Assembly: GCF_010499245.1 (NCBI RefSeq)
Contig: NZ_JAAGOW010000002.1
Location: 868,001 to 932,000 of the forward strand
DNA: 64,000 bases
Direction: 5' to 3'
Origin: Variovorax sp. WS11
GTDB lineage: Bacteria; Pseudomonadota; Gammaproteobacteria; Burkholderiales; Burkholderiaceae_C
Each line of letters opens with the position of its first letter. Position 1 is the stretch's first letter. The notes under the pieces were generated by a model that was given only the letters and a program-made list of their open reading frames with translations, ran no database searches and had not been told where the DNA came from. Shown in pieces: positions 1 through 9,650 of the stretch. The position numbers were made by a program, and so were the translations under genes.

Positions 1-1
1 C

Positions 2-130
2 TCGGTGCTGCGCCGCGACTACCCGACCATCCTCGGCGTGCTGCTGTTCTCTTCCATCGTGGTGGTGGTGATGAACCAGCTCACCGACCTGTGCTACCGC
101 CTCATCGATCCGCGGATCAAGTCGTCATGA
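2..130 (+). CDS. Dipeptide-type ABC transporter permease (DppB-like), C-terminal end only
   Basis: The window opens inside this gene; only the last 42 codons are present. They read as a hydrophobic transmembrane helix followed by the short charged tail ending in an IDPRIK-type motif, which is typical of DppB/OppB inner-membrane permeases. The stop codon overlaps the ATG of the next permease in an ATGA arrangement, as expected for translationally coupled subunits of one importer. Family assignment leans on the downstream DppC, DppD and DppF homologues; the fragment alone would be hard to name. Confidence 0.75.
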   Translation, partial: SVLRRDYPTILGVLLFSSIVVVVMNQLTDLCYRLIDPRIKSS

Positions 131-1035
131 ACAAGAGCGCCACCCTGCAACACTCGGTCGCCGCGGCCCCGCCCGCGGCCCGCCTAACGCCGAAGGTCGA
201 GCACCCGGCACGGAGGCGCTGCGCATGTTCCCTGCAACCCTCAGCCATCGCCGGCATGGCGATGCTGCTGCTGATCCTGCTGGTCGCGATCGCCGGCCCG
301 TGGGTCTACCCGGCTGATCCCTTCGAGATCCGCTCCGCCCCGCTCACCCCGCCCTTCAGCGAGGAGGCCTGGCTGGGCAGCGACTACCTGGGCCGCGACG
401 TCCTCACTACGCTCATCTACGGCGGCCGCGCCACGCTGCTGGTGGGCGCGGTGGCGGCGCTGCTGTCGGTGGCGATCGGCATCACGCTGGGCGCCTTCGC
501 CGGCTACTACGGCGGCAAGGTCGATGCCGCCCTGATGCGCCTGACGGAGTTCTTCCAGGTGCTGCCCGCCCTGCTCTTCGCGATGGTGGTGGTGACGCTG
601 TTCTCGCCCTCGCTGGTCACCGTGACGCTGGCCATCGGCATCGTCAGCTGGACAGGCACCGCGCGGCTCACGCGCGCCGAGTTCCTCAAGTACCGCGGCC
701 TGGAGTTCGTGCGTGCGGAGCGCGCCATCGGCGCCGGCAACGCACGCATCATCTGGAAGGTGATCCTGCCCAACGCGCTGCCGCCGCTGGTGGTGTCGGC
801 CACGCTCGCGGTGGGCGCGGCCATCCTGTTCGAGGCCGGCCTCTCCTTCCTGGGCCTGGGCGATCCCAACCAGATGAGCTGGGGCCTGATGATCGGATCG
901 AGCCGGCAGTACGTGCTGTCCTGCTGGTGGGCGGTGGCCTTCCCGGGCGCGGCCATCTTCTTTACCGTGCTCGCGGTCAGCCTCATCGGCGACGGCCTGA
1001 ACGATGCACTCAACCCCAAGCTGAGGGAGCGCTGA
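127..1035 (+). CDS. Dipeptide/oligopeptide ABC transporter permease (DppC-like)
   Basis: Second inner-membrane permease of a peptide-type ABC importer, about 302 aa. A charged N-terminal region is followed by one transmembrane helix (about residues 40-62), then the periplasmic stretch with the LGSDYLGRDV motif characteristic of DppC/OppC, and a block of helices carrying the BPD_transp_1 fold. The EAA loop is visible around RAERAIGAGNARIIWKVILP, and the protein ends in the family's typical DGLNDALNPK tail. The ATG at 127 was chosen because it overlaps the upstream stop (ATGA); an in-frame ATG at 91 would intrude into the upstream gene. Substrate could be di/oligopeptides, nickel or another small peptide-like compound. 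Confidence 0.9.
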   Translation: MNKSATLQHSVAAAPPAARLTPKVEHPARRRCACSLQPSAIAGMAMLLLILLVAIAGPWVYPADPFEIRSAPLTPPFSEEAWLGSDYLGRDVLTTLIYGGRATLLVGAVAALLSVAIGITLGAFAGYYGGKVDAALMRLTEFFQVLPALLFAMVVVTLFSPSLVTVTLAIGIVSWTGTARLTRAEFLKYRGLEFVRAERAIGAGNARIIWKVILPNALPPLVVSATLAVGAAILFEAGLSFLGLGDPNQMSWGLMIGSSRQYVLSCWWAVAFPGAAIFFTVLAVSLIGDGLNDALNPKLRER

Positions 1036-1037
1036 GC

Positions 1038-2092
<1,055 letters not shown>

Positions 2093-2096
<4 letters not shown>

Positions 2097-3124
2097 GCTT
2101 GATGGATGCCGATACGCTGCTGTCGGTCAACGATCTCAAAGTCCACTTCCCGCGCGGCAAGGCCGGCTGGGGCCGCCCCGCCGAAGTGGTGAAGGCGGTG
2201 GACGGCGTGTCCTTCCAGGTCCGGCGCGGCAGTACGCTGGCCGTGGTGGGCGAATCGGGCTCGGGCAAGACCACCACCGCGCTGGCGGTGATGCGGCTCG
2301 CGCCCATCACCGGCGGCCACGTGCAGCTGGGCGACACCCAGCTCGGCACGCTGGAAGGCGAGGCGCTGCGCAAGGCGCGCTCGCGCATGCAGATCATCTT
2401 CCAGGACCCCTTCTCCTCGCTCAACCCGCGCGAGCGCGCCGGCGCCGCGGTGCGTGCGCCGCTGGACCTGATGAAGATCGGCACCCCGGCCGAGCGCACG
2501 CAGCGCGTGGCCGAGCTGTTCGAGGCGGTGGGCCTGCGGCCCGAGCAGCAGCAGCTTTTTCCGCACCAGTTCTCGGGCGGCCAGCGCCAGCGCATCAACA
2601 TCGCGCGGGCCCTGGCCACCAACCCCGAGCTGGTGGTGTGCGACGAGCCGGTGTCGGCGCTGGACATCGCGATCCGTGCGCAGATCCTCAACCTGCTCGC
2701 GCGCCTGCAGCGCGAGCTGGGCCTGACCTACCTCTTCATCTCGCACGACATGGCGGTGGTGGAGCACATCTGCGATGACATCGCCGTGATGTACCTGGGC
2801 CAGATCGTGGAGCGCGCGCCGCGGCGCAGCTTCTTCGCGCGGCCGCTGCATCCCTACAGCGTGGCGCTGATGTCGGCGGTGCCCACCGTCAGCGGCGGGC
2901 GCCGGCGCGCGGCGCAGCGCATCAAGCTCACGGGCGACCCGCCCAGCCCGATCGATCCGCCCGCGGGCTGCCGCTTCGCCGGCCGCTGCCCAGTGGCCGA
3001 GCCGGCCTGCAAGGCCGAGCTGCCGCCGCTGCGCGAAGTGGCGCCCGACCACTGGGTGCGCTGCCGGCGCGTCGAGATCCTGCAGGGCCAGCCGCAGCCG
3101 CCTCTGCGCCTGCAGCCGGCCTGA
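2093..3124 (+). CDS. Peptide ABC transporter ATP-binding protein (DppF-like)
   Basis: Partner ATPase of the preceding DppD-like protein, 343 aa. Walker A GESGSGKTT, signature FSGGQRQRIN and Walker B VVCDEPVSALD are intact, and the oligo_HPY-type C-terminal extension includes the conserved CRFAGRCPVAEPAC cysteine cluster. The ATG at 2093 overlaps the upstream TGA and is preceded by a good GGAGG-like ribosome-binding site. Dpp-type importers work as DppBC permease plus DppDF ATPase heterodimers; a periplasmic binding protein is presumably encoded upstream of the window. Confidence 0.92.
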
Positions 3125-3176
3125 AACCGGCACACCATTCGCTCCTCTTCCCTCTCATCCTTTCCCCACTTCTTTC

Positions 3177-4847
3177 ATGAGCGCCACCACCGTCTACCCC
3201 GCCCGCAAGATCATCACCATGAACCCGATGCAGCCCGAGGCCACCCACGTGGCCGTGCGCGACGGCCGGGTGCTCGCGGTCGGCACGTTGGAGGACATGC
3301 AGGCCTGGGGCGCGTTCACGCTGGACGAACGCTTCGCCGACAAGGTGCTGATGCCCGGCCTGGTCGAGGGCCACTGCCACTTGAAAGAAGGCAGCATGTG
3401 GGACTGGACGTACCTGGGCTGGTTCGACCGCCGCGACCCCGAAGGCAAGGTCTGGAGCGGCCTGCGCTCGATGGAGTCCGTGGTGGAGCGCCTGGCCGAG
3501 GTCGATGCGCAGATGAAGGCCGCGGGCCGCCCCGAGAGCGAGCCCCTGATCGCCTGGGGCTTCGACCCCATCTACTTCGGCGGCGAACGCATGACCGTCG
3601 CGCACGTCGACCGCGCGAGCAGCACCCGCCCCATCGTCATCGGCCATGCCAACGGCCACCTGATGAACGTCAACAGCGCCATGCTGCGGCTGGCCGAGAT
3701 CACCCGCGACAACGAGGTCGAGGGCGTGGTCAAGTTCGCCGACGGCGAGGCGGCCGGCGAACCCACCGGCGAGCTGCAGGAGCCGGCCGCGATGTTCCTG
3801 GTGCTGCGCAAGATCGGCAACGCGGGCCTGCTGGCGCCCATGACCGAAGACGGCGTGCGCTCCTTCGGCCGCCTGGCCTGCATGCAGGGCGTGACCACCG
3901 CCACCGACCTCGTCAACAAGCTCACCGAGCAAGACTGCCGCGTGCTCGAGACCGTGACCGGCGACGAAGGCTACGCCGTGCGCATCCTGCCCGCCTTCCA
4001 GGCCTTTCATGGCACGCACGGCGCGCCGGCCGGCGCCGAGCATGTGAAGAGCCTGATGCCGCGCAACACCGACCGCCTGCGCTACGGCCTGGTGAAGATG
4101 ATGCTCGACGGCTCGATCCAGGGCTTCTCGGCGCGGCTGCGCTGGCCCGGCCATTTCAACGGCGCGCCCAACGGCATCTGGGTGACGGCGCCTGCGCAGT
4201 ACGAGGCCGACTTCGAGGCCTATCACCGCGCCGGCCTCACCATCCACACCCACACCAACGGCGACGAGGCCAGCGAGGCGGCCATCGACGCCATCGAGCG
4301 CGTGCTGGCCTGCGCGCCGCGGCCCGATCATCGCCACACGCTGCAGCACGGCCAGATGATCGATGCGCCGCTGTTCCGCCGCATGGCCGCGCTGGGCTTG
4401 AGCGCCAACCTCTTCGCCAACCACATCTGGTACTGGGGCGACCAGCACTACGAGATGACCATGGGCCCCGATCGCGCCAACCGGCTCGACGCCTGCGGCA
4501 GCGCGCTCGCGGCCGGCGTGCCGCTGGCCATTCACTCCGATGCGCCGGTGACGCCGCTGGGGCCGCTTTTCACGGCCTGGTGCGCGGTCAACCGCGTGAC
4601 GCCCAAGGGGCGCCTGCTGGGCGCGGCCGAGCGCATCAGCGTGCCGCAAGCGCTGCGCGCCATCACCCTCGGCGCGGCCTGGACGCTGAAGCTGGACCAG
4701 GAGATCGGCAGCATCGAATGCGGCAAGCGCGCGGACTTCTGCGTGCTGGAGGAGGACCCGCTGGCGGTCGATCCGATGAAGCTCAAGGATGTGCGTGTGT
4801 GGGGCACGGTGCTGTCGGGGCGGGTGTTCGAGGCGCGGCGGGGTTGA
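3177..4847 (+). CDS. Amidohydrolase family protein (YtcJ-like, Amidohydro_3)
   Basis: Predicted metal-dependent hydrolase of 556 aa. The N-terminal metal site HxH is in LVEGHCHL (about residue 63), a lysine candidate for carboxylation lies in GLVKMMLDGSIQG, the next metal histidines are in HTHTNGDEAS and HTLQHGQM, and the catalytic aspartate is in HSDAPVTP. The C-terminal beta-sandwich returns with the typical GKRADFCVLEEDPL motif. No signal peptide is evident, so it is probably cytoplasmic. It follows the peptide-type importer by 52 bases on the same strand, which suggests hydrolysis of an imported amide, N-acyl or cyclic compound. The true substrate cannot be read from the sequence. Confidence 0.85.
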   Translation: MSATTVYPARKIITMNPMQPEATHVAVRDGRVLAVGTLEDMQAWGAFTLDERFADKVLMPGLVEGHCHLKEGSMWDWTYLGWFDRRDPEGKVWSGLRSMESVVERLAEVDAQMKAAGRPESEPLIAWGFDPIYFGGERMTVAHVDRASSTRPIVIGHANGHLMNVNSAMLRLAEITRDNEVEGVVKFADGEAAGEPTGELQEPAAMFLVLRKIGNAGLLAPMTEDGVRSFGRLACMQGVTTATDLVNKLTEQDCRVLETVTGDEGYAVRILPAFQAFHGTHGAPAGAEHVKSLMPRNTDRLRYGLVKMMLDGSIQGFSARLRWPGHFNGAPNGIWVTAPAQYEADFEAYHRAGLTIHTHTNGDEASEAAIDAIERVLACAPRPDHRHTLQHGQMIDAPLFRRMAALGLSANLFANHIWYWGDQHYEMTMGPDRANRLDACGSALAAGVPLAIHSDAPVTPLGPLFTAWCAVNRVTPKGRLLGAAERISVPQALRAITLGAAWTLKLDQEIGSIECGKRADFCVLEEDPLAVDPMKLKDVRVWGTVLSGRVFEARRG

Positions 4848-4848
4848 G

Positions 4849-5817
4849 GTGAAGCAGCGGCTGCCGCTCACCGTCATCGGCGGTTTTCTGGGCGCCGGGA
4901 AGACCACGCTGGTCAACCGATGGCTGCGCGAGGCCGAGGGAAAGCGAATCGCGGTGCTGGTCAATGACTTCGGGGCGCTGAACATCGATGCGGCGCTGAT
5001 TGTGGGGGCGAGTGGGGACACGATTGCGCTGACCAATGGATGCGTGTGCTGTCAGATCGGGGACGATCTTTCTCGGCGCTGATCCAGGTGCTGGAGTCGG
5101 GGACGCGCTTCGATGCGGTGGTGATCGGGGCGAGCGGGGTGTGGATCCTTGGCGCATCGCGCAGATGGGGATGGCGGCGCCGGAGCTGGGGCTGGAGGGG
5201 GTGATCGTGCTGGTGGACGCGGCGGCGGTGATGGGGCAGCGCGGGATCCGCTGCTGGCGGATACGCTGGAGCGGCAGGTTCGGGCGGCCGATCTGGTGGT
5301 GATCAACAAGGTCGATGGCGTGACGGCGGATGAGTTGGCGCGGGTGCGCGAATGGGTGACGGCGGTTGCGGAGCGGACGCCGCAGTACGAGACTTCGCAG
5401 GCGGAGTTGCCGAGGGTGTTGCGGGAAGGCTTGTCGTTGGCGGAGGCGCGCGAGGGGCGCGGGTGTGCGCATGCGGGCTGCGGCCATGAGGATCATGCGG
5501 ACCACGAGTCGCATCTCGATCACGGCGAGTTGTTTGACACTTGGTCCTGCCAGCCGGAGCAGATCTTCGACTCGGGGACCCTGCGCGCCTGGCTGCGCGA
5601 TACGCCGGCCGGGTTGCTGCGACTTAAGGGGCTTGTGCGAACCGGCGAGGCCGAATGGTCGGAGATTCAGTTCGCGGGGCGGCATGGCACGCTGCGCAAG
5701 GCCGACGCGCCGGCAAACGGAGCGGCCGTAGTGACGATTGGTTTGCGGGGTCACCTGAACGTCGCTGCGCTGGAGAAGGCCTTCTTTCAAGGCGTCTCCG
5801 CCGGCACAGGCGCTTGA
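4849..5817 (+). pseudogene. COG0523/CobW-family GTPase (metal chaperone), interrupted by three frameshifts
   Basis: Three reading frames together encode a complete COG0523 GTPase of about 320 aa. Frame one gives the P-loop GGFLGAGKTTL and the metal-binding NGCVCC motif; the next gives the ALIQVLESGTRFDAVVI segment; the third gives DPWRIAQMGMAAPEL and VLVDAAAV; the first frame then resumes with VVINKVDG (NKxD guanine specificity), a His-rich stretch (HAGCGHEDHADH) and the CobW C-terminal domain. The breaks lie near 5071, 5142 and 5240, and each is cured by adding one base. The start is a GTG one base after the amidohydrolase stop. The usual glutamate in the (E)ASGV segment reads glycine here. 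Either a decaying gene or a consensus error; see findings. Confidence 0.8.
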
Positions 5818-5861
5818 ACCGCAACAAAACGCCACGGAGCCGCAAATGGGTGCCGCCGAAG

Positions 5862-5888
5862 ACAAAGGCCCCTTCACGGGGCCTTTGT
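5862..5888. terminator. Bidirectional intrinsic terminator
   Basis: A perfect 11-bp stem (5862-5872 pairs with 5878-5888) with a five-base loop. The ends of the stem are A-rich on the left and T-rich on the right, so it can work on both strands. It sits between the convergent COG0523 gene and the glycine-zipper gene. Confidence 0.85.
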
Positions 5889-5901
5889 TCATCCAATCGA
5901 C

Positions 5902-6402
5902 TCAGCGACCGTCGCGGTCGGAGTCACCAGGGATTGCGCGCTCGACCTTGTCGCTCAGGCGTTGCCAGGCATCGCGCGTGGCGTGCTTGGCGCGCTCCCA
6001 TTCGAGGGAAGATCGGCCTCGGGCGGTTCCCCAGTCACGACTCAGTTCGGGCTCCACATCGTCGAACCTGCGCTCGGGGTAGCGCGAATAGGCGTCGACG
6101 CCATAGCGGTATGCCGGGGCGTAGTCGTCGTACGTTGACCCACTCTCGACGTAGGGGCGTCCGGTGTAGTTGTCGCGCCAATATGCGTCCTCCTCGGCCG
6201 GGTCTGCCTTGACCGCTCGGCCGGCGAGTGCCCCGGCCACCGCTCCAACTGCCGCTCCAACGGCGGCGCCTACGGGACCGGTCATGCCGCCGACAGCCGC
6301 TCCTGCGGCCGCGCCTCCCGCCACACCGCCGGCGACGCCACCCACGGCGGCGCCAACCCCAGTCGCGGTTGCCTTGTCTTTGGGTTCGTTCCGTTCAGCC
6401 GT
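5902..6402 (-). CDS. Glycine-zipper small membrane-associated protein, apparent ACG start
   Basis: Hypothetical protein of about 166 aa. The N-terminal third is a Gly/Ala zipper (repeats such as AAVGAAVGAVAG, about residues 18-65) of the kind that inserts in outer or inner membranes. The rest is charged and rich in Tyr and Arg (YDDYAPAYRYGVDAY), ending in a helical region. The open frame extends upstream to a TAA at 6418-6420 with no ATG. An AAGGAG ribosome-binding site lies six bases before an ACG codon at 6400-6402, giving a start TAERNEPKDK. The first conventional start is GTG at 6345, inside the glycine repeats. Either ACG is used, or an ATG has mutated or been misread. Function unknown. 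Confidence 0.65.
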   Translation of the reverse strand, partial: TAERNEPKDKATATGVGAAVGGVAGGVAGGAAAGAAVGGMTGPVGAAVGAAVGAVAGALAGRAVKADPAEEDAYWRDNYTGRPYVESGSTYDDYAPAYRYGVDAYSRYPERRFDDVEPELSRDWGTARGRSSLEWERAKHATRDAWQRLSDKVERAIPGDSDRDGR

Positions 6403-6519
6403 TGAAGTCTCCTTGGGTTAATTGGGAGAACTCAGGGTCTGCTTGCATCGACGACAAACACAGGCTCTATCGCCTGATCGGATTGAAGGGTGTGAGCGCC
6501 GCGGCATGACGGCGCGTGC

Positions 6520-7398
6520 CTACATGGCTGTGCGACGCGTTTCGCGCAGCACCGCGTTGATCTCGGCGCCGAAGATCAGTGTGGTCGCGCTGATGTACAG
6601 GAACACCAGCGTCGCGACCACGCCGGCGAAGCTGCCGTACAGCAACGCCAGTTTGCCGGCGGTACGCAGCGTATACGACAGGGTGGCGGCAGCCGCGACC
6701 CACAGCGCCGCACCCACCACGGCGCCGGGCATCACGGTGAGCAGCCGCTGGCGAGTGTCGGGCAGCCAGCCGTACAGCAGCGCGTACAGCATCGTCAGCA
6801 CCAGGAAAGCCGAGCCGTAGCGCACGCTGTTGCGCAGCCAAGGCGCCTCTTCCCCCGCTCCCACGTTGGTCTCTAGCAGCTGCCACAGGTGCGGCATGAT
6901 GATCACCGAGCTGAACGCTGCCAGGATGCCGGTGCCCACGATCACCGTGAACAGCGTGACCTTGATGCGCGCCTTCCAGAACGGCATGCCACGCTGGATG
7001 CCGTAGGAGCGATTCAGTGCTGTGCGCACCCCTTGCATGCCCGACGATGCGGTCCAGAGGGTCATCACCACGCCGATGGTCAGCAGCGCCTGGTTGCGCT
7101 GGGCCAGCACCTGGTCGATGACCGGCTGTACTGCGTCGCGCACCACCTGCGGCGCGTAGCCCATCACGCGATCGGCCAGCGCCGCTGCGTCGCCAGGCTG
7201 CCCCATGAAGCCGGCGGCGGCGGACAGCAGGATCAACAGCGGAAACATTGCAAGCACCCACGAGAACGCCAGGCTCCCGGCCTGGTTGGCGCTCTGGTGC
7301 AGGATGTAGTTGCGGATGGCCAGCACGATGACGCGCAGGCCCGGCGTGGAGATCGCGGCGTGCTGCACGCGGTGCCAGGCATTGCTGAGGCGGCTCAT
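6520..7398 (-). CDS. YihY/BrkB-family inner-membrane protein
   Basis: About 292 aa with six predicted transmembrane helices. The order of features matches the family: an amphipathic N-terminus, SLAFSWVLAMFPLLILLSAAAG as the first helix, the LNRSYGIQ segment near residue 130, and the paired C-terminal helices with YGSFAGVVATLVFLYIS and the terminal GAEINAVL motif that is the hallmark of YihY/BrkB proteins. Once mis-annotated as ribonuclease BN, the family has no settled biochemical role. The ATG at 7398 (MSRLSN) was preferred to one at 7530 because the extra 44 residues show no conservation-like pattern. Confidence 0.88.
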   Translation of the reverse strand: MSRLSNAWHRVQHAAISTPGLRVIVLAIRNYILHQSANQAGSLAFSWVLAMFPLLILLSAAAGFMGQPGDAAALADRVMGYAPQVVRDAVQPVIDQVLAQRNQALLTIGVVMTLWTASSGMQGVRTALNRSYGIQRGMPFWKARIKVTLFTVIVGTGILAAFSSVIIMPHLWQLLETNVGAGEEAPWLRNSVRYGSAFLVLTMLYALLYGWLPDTRQRLLTVMPGAVVGAALWVAAAATLSYTLRTAGKLALLYGSFAGVVATLVFLYISATTLIFGAEINAVLRETRRTAM

Positions 7399-7610
7399 GG
7401 GGTGTCTTGCCAAGGTGTTCTGCCTGCACGTGGAGCGAGGGAATCGGTCGGCATCGATGTTCACCTGGTTGGTGTCAGGACACGGCGCGCAGTTGCGAGG
7501 TCCGTGTTGCATAGAGGCGCGGGTGCACACACGCGGGCTACGGTCATGAGGGACGAGCTGGCCGATATCCTGAGTTGGGATATTTGCGGCCCCGTTGTAC
7601 TTTCGCTCGC
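7399..7610. other. Intergenic region without a clear gene
   Basis: About 210 bases between the divergent YihY gene and a possible small gene. It presumably holds the yihY-like promoter on the minus strand. I see no convincing hairpin or tRNA. Confidence 0.4.
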
Positions 7611-7865
7611 GTGTCGCGCAAACCCCTCACCCCACTCCACATTGCATTACTGCGTGGCATCGCGCTCGAATGCCTCCCCTTGATCATGACGGACGATCGC
7701 GATTTCGAGGTCGTCAGCCTTTTGGTGCACGCTGGCTTCCTAAGAGCAACCATGCAGGTCGTTCTGGATCCTGTGGGGGGTGGCCCGCAGGTAGGCCTTG
7801 TTGTTGGCGACATAACCCGGTCGGGCCGGATGGCACTACGGCGCAGAGGCCCGAGCAGTGCTTAG
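7611..7865 (+). CDS. Possible small hypothetical protein
   Basis: An 84-aa frame with GTG start (VSRKPLTPLH). It has a plausible mixed alpha/beta composition and an ending VGLVVGDITRSGRMALRR. Codon third positions are G/C rich in parts but less uniform than in neighbours. No family recognised. An overlapping antisense frame exists, but its arginine- and serine-rich composition looks like a shadow. Tentative. Confidence 0.4.
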   Translation: MSRKPLTPLHIALLRGIALECLPLIMTDDRDFEVVSLLVHAGFLRATMQVVLDPVGGGPQVGLVVGDITRSGRMALRRRGPSSA

Positions 7866-7900
7866 CTTGCGCCCGTGTCGACCCAGGTTCGTTCGGCTTG

Positions 7901-8221
7901 CTATTTCTTTTGCGTCCCTGATTGCGCAGGCTTCACCGGGTTTTCCGCAGTCGCCGGAGTCTTGGACGGCTCGCCCGTCATAGGCGCAGCGCCGGTCGCC
8001 GTCACTGCGGGAGACTGGGTCTGCACTGCCGCTGCAGCAGCTCCATACCAGGTCTTGACTCCCCGATGCCCGGCGCATGCGTCGGACCGCTTCGCGGCAC
8101 TCGAATAGGTTCCGTCCTTGCATTGCGCCGTACTGCCAGCCGGCGCCTTCGCTGGCGCCTGTGCTTGCGCGGCGAAACAAAAAAGGGATGAGCAGATGAG
8201 AAGAACCGGTCGACAACGCAT
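7901..8221 (-). CDS. Small exported DUF3761-type protein
   Basis: 106 aa. A signal peptide (MRCRPVLLICSSLFCFAAQAQA) is followed by a short module CKDGTYSSAAKRSDACAGHRGVKTWYG. That module matches the DUF3761 signature, in which two cysteines frame a Ser/Ala-rich turn and a GHxGVxxW motif ends the unit. The remainder is a low-complexity Pro/Thr/Ala tail. Periplasmic or surface location is inferred from the signal peptide; function is unknown. Confidence 0.8.
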   Translation of the reverse strand: MRCRPVLLICSSLFCFAAQAQAPAKAPAGSTAQCKDGTYSSAAKRSDACAGHRGVKTWYGAAAAAVQTQSPAVTATGAAPMTGEPSKTPATAENPVKPAQSGTQKK

Positions 8222-8381
8222 GACTGAACTCCTTGGCGCTTTCGGTGTGCGGTTCCTTCTTGCTCTGATGAGAAATCAGCGGCGACAGTCTTGCTTGCCG
8301 GTTCACGTAGGACATCCGGCAGGCCGCGAGGCTTCGAGTTCGATCCAACGCTTGCCCGGTGCGGTGAAAACCAGAAACGGT

Positions 8382-8612
8382 CTATCTCGCCTGCGGAGTG
8401 CCGCGTCCCGTCTTTGCCTGCAATTCGTCGATGCGCCGAGAAGCCTCGGCCTTGGTGAGCGTCTCGTCAAAGTCTTCCTTGGCTTCCTCCGACAGGGTCT
8501 TGAGATAGGAGCGCTGGGCCCCCGTCATCGGCTCGTCACCAGTCACCCAGTCCTTCGGGTCCTTCTCCATGTTGCTCTCTGCGGCGTGCGCCTGGATTGT
8601 CTTGTCCGTCAT
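8382..8612 (-). CDS. DUF3072-type small protein
   Basis: 76 aa, highly charged and soluble. The core PKDWVTGDEPMTGAQRSYLKTL followed by a helix with EEAKEDFDETLTKAEASRRID is the DUF3072 pattern (a short helical repeat around M-T-x-A-Q). No signal peptide or membrane segment. It lies alone, divergent from the acyltransferase gene; function unknown, though small proteins of this kind often accompany stress genes. Confidence 0.8.
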   Translation of the reverse strand: MTDKTIQAHAAESNMEKDPKDWVTGDEPMTGAQRSYLKTLSEEAKEDFDETLTKAEASRRIDELQAKTGRGTPQAR

Positions 8613-8750
8613 CTGCGGGCTCCTTGGAGGTTGAGGAAAGTGACTGTATAAAAAACCAGTTCTAGACCATGTCGGACGACTTCCCTACATTGCGCGAGCC
8701 CTGAAAGAATGGATGGCTACCCTCGGCCGTGCCAAGCCGACCACCGGCAG

Positions 8751-9650
8751 ATGACCCTCACCGCGTCACCATCGGTCGAAACACTGACCGAACTCAACAT
8801 CGTCGACCTGCTCGATTCGGCAGGCCTGTTGCGCCTCCGTGGCACGCCTTTGTCCCACTTGTTTCGCCCTGCAGCCCGCCGCTTCGCCCGGACTGCGCAC
8901 GAGTTCGACACTCGCGTCGGCGAACATGGCCTTGCGCAGGGCAGCGCGTGGCTGATGAGCCGGATGACTGCCGGCATCGCCACCTCCGGCCTGGAACACG
9001 TTCCGCCGCAAGGCCCTGTGATCATTCTGGCCAACCACCCCGGCATGACTGACACGGTCGCACTCTTCACCAGTCTCGCGTCCCGCCCGGACCTTCGTGT
9101 GATTGCCTCGGATCGCCCGTTCCTTCGCGCCTTGCCCAACGTCGCGCGGCAACTGATCTTTCTGCCGGATGAGGAAAGCGGGCGCATGGCGGTCATACGA
9201 ACCGCCGCCAGGCATTTGCAGGAAGGTGGCGCTCTGCTGACCTTCCCGGCCGGAGAGATCGAGCCCGACCCCGCCACCTTTGGTCCGCAGCGGGCAGCGG
9301 CGTCCTTGCAAACCTGGTCCAGCAGCTACACCCTGTTCGCCCGGCTGGCTCCCCGAACGCAGTTCGTGCCCGCGCTCGTGAGCCACGTCATCTCGCCGGA
9401 TGCACAGAGGCATCCGCTCACGCTGTTGCGCCGCACGCCGCGCAACAAGGAGAAGCTCGCTGCAGCGTTGCAGGTGGCGCTGCCACGCTACCGCAATCGG
9501 GTCGCCAAGGTCACCTTCGGCAAGTCGTTGAACGCAGGATCAGACGGCGCGCAGGCGCTCGGCGCTTCCATCGCAGCGCAGATGCGCTGCCTCATCTTTG
9601 CGGACGAGTCGGGCCCATGGAGCTTGGCGCAAAATCCCATGCATGCTTGA
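8751..9650 (+). CDS. PlsC-like 1-acylglycerol-phosphate acyltransferase family protein
   Basis: About 299 aa. The acyltransferase motif I is NHPGMTD (His-x4-Asp, about residue 93), and a motif III-like FPAGEIEPDP follows near residue 168, as in PlsC-related enzymes that transfer acyl chains to glycerol-phosphate or similar acceptors. No transmembrane helix is obvious, so peripheral membrane association is likely. The ATG at 8751 was chosen; an ATG at 8709 would add 14 residues of unconvincing composition. The 3' end overlaps the next gene if that gene starts at 9643. Exact acceptor unknown. Confidence 0.75.
   Translation: MTLTASPSVETLTELNIVDLLDSAGLLRLRGTPLSHLFRPAARRFARTAHEFDTRVGEHGLAQGSAWLMSRMTAGIATSGLEHVPPQGPVIILANHPGMTDTVALFTSLASRPDLRVIASDRPFLRALPNVARQLIFLPDEESGRMAVIRTAARHLQEGGALLTFPAGEIEPDPATFGPQRAAASLQTWSSSYTLFARLAPRTQFVPALVSHVISPDAQRHPLTLLRRTPRNKEKLAAALQVALPRYRNRVAKVTFGKSLNAGSDGAQALGASIAAQMRCLIFADESGPWSLAQNPMHA

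Noticed and set aside
2928..5036. Long antisense frame (about 700 codons) opposite the ABC ATPase and amidohydrolase
   Set aside because: Its composition is Arg/His/Gly-rich and it mirrors codon bias of the plus-strand genes, which show intact family motifs; high GC creates such shadows.
6100..6345. GTG at 6345 as the start of the glycine-zipper protein
   Set aside because: It lies inside the glycine repeats and has no ribosome-binding site; the frame and a good AAGGAG site extend further upstream.
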